Shown here: in pieces, positions 5,481-8,171 of the stretch
Layout of the letters: every line of letters begins with the position of its first letter
Position numbering within the stretch: the first letter of the stretch is position 1
DNA from: Anaerolineae bacterium
Lineage (GTDB): Bacteria; Chloroflexota; Anaerolineae; Aggregatilineales; Phototrophicaceae
Length of the DNA stretch: 8,171 nucleotides
NCBI GenBank assembly: GCA_020848855.1
Contig: JADLHH010000329.1
Span: forward strand, 1-8,171
Reading direction: 5' to 3'
Notes under the pieces: model-generated
What the model saw: only the letters and a program-made list of their open reading frames with translations
What the model was told of the DNA's origin: nothing
The model's database searches: none
Position numbers and translations under genes: made by a program

Positions 5481-7373
5481 CTACATCCCGCCCGTCGGCT
5501 TTGCCGTGTCGGACTTCTCGTTTTTGTCTTCCGGTGCGAACTGCGCCAGCCGATCCAGCGCGTTCAGGGTGAAATCCCACAGCGCGAACGGAACCGCCAG
5601 CAGCCCGCCAAGAACCTGCAAGCCGACGTTGCCCAGCCCGCGATTTTCGCCGGTGATAATGGGATCGTTCGCCAGGTCTTCCTGCTGCTCGTCCCGATCC
5701 AGTTCGCCGCTGCGCTGCAGCAGGAACAGCCCGCCGGCAACCACCACGACGAAGAATACGCCCGCCGCAATGCCGTAGACCAACGGAGAGTCGGACGCAT
5801 CGCCGATCATGACCGCGAACGCCGACCACATCACCGCGACCAACGCCAGCGGCAGCATGATCTTCCAGCCGAACGCCATCAGTCGGTCGTAACGGATGCG
5901 GGGCAGCGTACCGCGAATCCAGACCATGAAGATCAGGAACAGCACGACCTTGCCGATCAGCACGACCGGACCGAGGATTGGCACATGTTCGACAATGCCG
6001 AAGCCGTCGTTATAGCCGCCGAGATACAGCGACGCCACGATCACGCTGATGGCGATCATGCCGAGGTACTCCGCCATCATGAACAGGGCGAACTTCATGC
6101 CGCTGTATTCGGTCATGTATCCCTGGGTGAGTTCCTGTTCGGCTTCCGGCAGGTCGAATGGCGAACGGTTGACTTCTGCCAGCAGCGCGATGAACAGGAT
6201 GCCCGCCGCCAGCGGGTTCTGGAAGATGAACCACTGGTAGATGTAAGTCTGCCCGCGAATGATGTCGCCAAGACTCAGGCTGCCCATGATCAGGACGGGA
6301 ACTGCCATCGTCAAGCCGAGGCTCAACTCGTAGCTGAGCATCTGCGCCGTCGCGCGCAAGCCGCCGAGCATCGCGTACTTGTTATTGCTCGCCCAGCCCG
6401 CCAGCGCCACGCCATACGTGCCGATGCTGGTGATCGCCAGCAGCCACAGGACGCCGACGTTCGGATCGGACAGACCGAGCGGCACGTTGTACCAGTAGCC
6501 ATCGAACCAGGGGATGAGCATGTTGGGACCAAAAGGCACGACCGCCAGCACGATCAACGTCGGGACGGTCTTCAGGATCGGTGCGATGCGGTACACCGGC
6601 ACATCCGCGCCGCTCGGCTGGATGTCTTCCTTGAAGATCAGCTTGATTGCGTCCGCCAGCGGCTGAAGCAGACCCGCCGGACCGACGCGGTTGGGACCGG
6701 AGCGCTGCTGAAGCCAGGCAATGACTTTACGCTCCAGCAGGGTCGTATAGGCGAAGCCGGTCACGATGATGAGGAAAAATATCAGCGAGTAAACGATGGG
6801 ATAGAGAACGCCGCAGCCGCGTCCTGCTTCGCTGTAGCACTGCACGACCATCGATTGATCGACGCGACCGGGGTCGAAAATCCACGTCAGCACGACCGTG
6901 CCAATATCCAGCACCACCGCCCACAGCGCCCCCGCAATCGAAAAGGTCGCGAAGCCGGCGAAGAACAGCGCCAGCAGGATGACGATGATGCGCGCCCAGT
7001 CGTGGACGAGGCTAGCGAGCGCCACCCCACCCAGCGTGACCGCCAGCGCCGCCAGCAGCCCTTCGAGAACCGGATCGATGTCGAAGACGATGCCCAGCAC
7101 CGAGAGCAGCGTAACCGCCCCGATGATCAGCGCCAGCCCGCCGACCAGGCGCTGCCAGCGATGGCTGTGCGGCTGGAGCAGCGTCCAGATGCCCGCCAGC
7201 GCGCCGACACCCGCCGCCGCGCCAACCCACCAGACACCCAGAATGGGTGACTCGCCGGTGATCAGCAGCACGGGGATCAGCAGCAGCGCCGTGATCACGC
7301 CGCCGGCGACCAGCAGCGTTCCCAGGTTGATAAATGGGCGCATCCGCTCAGAATTTTGCGTTTCAGACGCCAT
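5481..7373 (-). CDS. nuoH: NADH-quinone oxidoreductase subunit H with long N-terminal membrane extension (NuoH)
   Basis: NuoH (ND1 homologue) sits at the junction of the two arms and forms much of the quinone chamber. The core runs from about residue 175 to 525: LLERKVIAWLQQRSGPNRVG (212-231), LQPLADAIKLIFKED (236-250), GWASNNKYAMLGGLRATAQM (326-345), LLAEVNRSPFDLPEAEQEL (397-415) and TEYSGMKFALFMMAEY (421-436) are all canonical. The protein has 630 residues against the usual 320-430. Residues 1-170 are extra and contain about five hydrophobic helices (about 17-39, 43-66, 76-97, 101-123, 127-150). The C-terminus adds a helix (531-552), a charged linker and another hydrophobic stretch (about 580-600). 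The frame is unbroken and starts 5 bp after the nuoG stop, so the extension is coded within the operon. The ATG at 7373 has AGGGG only 2 nt away; ATG at residue 11 is an alternative start. I do not recognise a family for the extension. Confidence 0.96.
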   Translation of the reverse strand: MASETQNSERMRPFINLGTLLVAGGVITALLLIPVLLITGESPILGVWWVGAAAGVGALAGIWTLLQPHSHRWQRLVGGLALIIGAVTLLSVLGIVFDIDPVLEGLLAALAVTLGGVALASLVHDWARIIVILLALFFAGFATFSIAGALWAVVLDIGTVVLTWIFDPGRVDQSMVVQCYSEAGRGCGVLYPIVYSLIFFLIIVTGFAYTTLLERKVIAWLQQRSGPNRVGPAGLLQPLADAIKLIFKEDIQPSGADVPVYRIAPILKTVPTLIVLAVVPFGPNMLIPWFDGYWYNVPLGLSDPNVGVLWLLAITSIGTYGVALAGWASNNKYAMLGGLRATAQMLSYELSLGLTMAVPVLIMGSLSLGDIIRGQTYIYQWFIFQNPLAAGILFIALLAEVNRSPFDLPEAEQELTQGYMTEYSGMKFALFMMAEYLGMIAISVIVASLYLGGYNDGFGIVEHVPILGPVVLIGKVVLFLIFMVWIRGTLPRIRYDRLMAFGWKIMLPLALVAVMWSAFAVMIGDASDSPLVYGIAAGVFFVVVVAGGLFLLQRSGELDRDEQQEDLANDPIITGENRGLGNVGLQVLGGLLAVPFALWDFTLNALDRLAQFAPEDKNEKSDTAKPTGGM

Positions 7374-7378
7374 GACCC

Positions 7379-8171
7379 CTAGACCTTTCTCACTTCGCCG
7401 GGCGCAGGCGCGAGCGGCGCGGCGGTGTCACCCAGGTGACGCGGCACCAGCACCGTCCCTGCGGGCGCAGCGCCATTAACATGGGCGCGCGCCTGCACCG
7501 TACTCGCGCCGACGCTCACTTCGACCAGATCGCCATCGGCGATCTTGAGCTTCTTGGCGTCGGCAGTGTTGATCTCGACATCGGGTGCGGACGTGCGCGC
7601 CGCCATTATCGCCTCGACGCTGGGCAGGAAGGTGCTTTCGCGGTTGTAGAGGCGCACGGTCGGCACGACTATCAGGCTGCCTTTAGCGGCTTTGGTCGTG
7701 GCTGGCTGCTTGACTTCGCCCGCCTGAACCGCCGCGCCGCCGTCGGCTTCGGTGGCGATCTGCACGCCAATGCCGCCCGTATTCTTGTATGCCGTCCCGC
7801 CGTAGTACAGGTCTTGACCGCCTACTTCCGGGAACTGCGGCGGCACTTTCGCCAGCTCGCTGTAGCGTGTGTCGGCGAACGCGGGGACGTTCTGGGTGAT
7901 TTCGAGCATGACTGCCGCCGCTGAAGCCTTGGCACGCCCCTGACCGAGCAGTTCGCCAACGCGGCTGAGCGCCTGCCACGCGGGCAGCGCCGAACCCATC
8001 GGACCCTGCGCAGTGTAGAAGCGCTGGACGCGGCGCTCGCCGTTGGTGAACGTGCCGTCGCGCTCGGCGAAGCTCTGGATCGGCAGGGCGACTTTCGCCT
8101 TCGCCGTCAGTTCGTCCGGGAACAGGCTGAGCGCGATGATCGTATCGACCTTGTCGAGCCATTCCGCCGCG
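7379..8171 (-). CDS. nuoG: NADH-quinone oxidoreductase subunit G, 3' end (NuoG, molybdopterin-oxidoreductase-like)
   Basis: These are the last 263 codons of NuoG, the largest peripheral subunit, which carries Fe-S clusters between the NADH-oxidising module and NuoI. The window starts inside its molybdopterin-oxidoreductase-like domain. The residues in order are DTIIALSLFPDELTAKAKVA, then LPIQSFAERDGTFTNGERRV (about 29-48 of the visible part), the conserved GTFTN-x-E-x-R-V-Q motif of this superfamily. A C-terminal molybdopterin-dinucleotide-binding-type domain follows: RLYNRESTFLPSV, then EINTADAKKLKIADGDLVEV and a final GTVLVPRHLG. In NuoG this domain is structural and generally not catalytic. 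The frame is open to the window edge, so the true start, and the N-terminal Fe-S binding region, lie outside. An internal ATG at 7999 is not the start, because the homologous sequence continues upstream of it. The stop is 5 bp before nuoH, indicating tight coupling. Confidence 0.95.
   Translation of the reverse strand, partial: AAEWLDKVDTIIALSLFPDELTAKAKVALPIQSFAERDGTFTNGERRVQRFYTAQGPMGSALPAWQALSRVGELLGQGRAKASAAAVMLEITQNVPAFADTRYSELAKVPPQFPEVGGQDLYYGGTAYKNTGGIGVQIATEADGGAAVQAGEVKQPATTKAAKGSLIVVPTVRLYNRESTFLPSVEAIMAARTSAPDVEINTADAKKLKIADGDLVEVSVGASTVQARAHVNGAAPAGTVLVPRHLGDTAAPLAPAPGEVRKV

Noticed and set aside
5985..7250. 421-codon open frame on the plus strand
   Set aside because: It is antisense to nuoH, with the same Arg/Gln/His-rich composition and no motif.

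Overview
The whole window is the distal half of a respiratory complex I (NADH:quinone oxidoreductase, NDH-1) operon, read entirely on the minus strand. In transcription order it holds nuoG (3' end only), nuoH, nuoI, nuoJ, nuoK, nuoL and nuoM (5' part only), which is the canonical bacterial order. Both outer genes run off the window. No tRNA, rRNA, CRISPR array or insertion sequence was seen. The sequence is GC-rich, and this makes long but non-coding open frames on the plus strand.

Layout from right to left: nuoG (8171-7379), 5 bp gap, nuoH (7373-5481), 16 bp gap, nuoI (5464-4970), 149 bp spacer holding a terminator-like hairpin and a candidate promoter, nuoJ (4814-3552), 29 bp gap, nuoK (3522-3217), 90 bp spacer almost filled by an inverted array of 7-bp repeats, nuoL (3126-730), 12 bp gap, nuoM (717-1). 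NuoG and NuoI belong to the hydrophilic electron-transfer arm. NuoH forms the quinone-site junction, NuoJ and NuoK link it to the pump arm, and NuoL and NuoM are antiporter-like proton-pumping subunits.

The unusual part is that three membrane subunits are much larger than their families. NuoJ is 420 residues instead of about 170-200, because about 200 residues resembling a tandem DUF4397 extracytoplasmic beta-domain are inserted in the loop between its last two membrane helices, on the predicted outer face. NuoH is 630 residues instead of about 320-430, with a hydrophobic N-terminal extension of about five membrane helices and an extra C-terminal segment. NuoL is 798 residues instead of about 610-700, with an acidic Ala/Glu/Gly-rich insert after TM6 and a His-rich insert before the conserved NMGGL loop. 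The catalytic and proton-channel residues that can be checked are kept, so this looks like a working complex I with lineage-specific additions.

The organism is a bacterium with a 14-subunit-type nuo operon. The enlarged subunits, the DUF4397-like domain and the heptamer repeats fit a member of the Chloroflexota (Anaerolineae-like). That assignment is an inference from general resemblance and has not been tested by a search.
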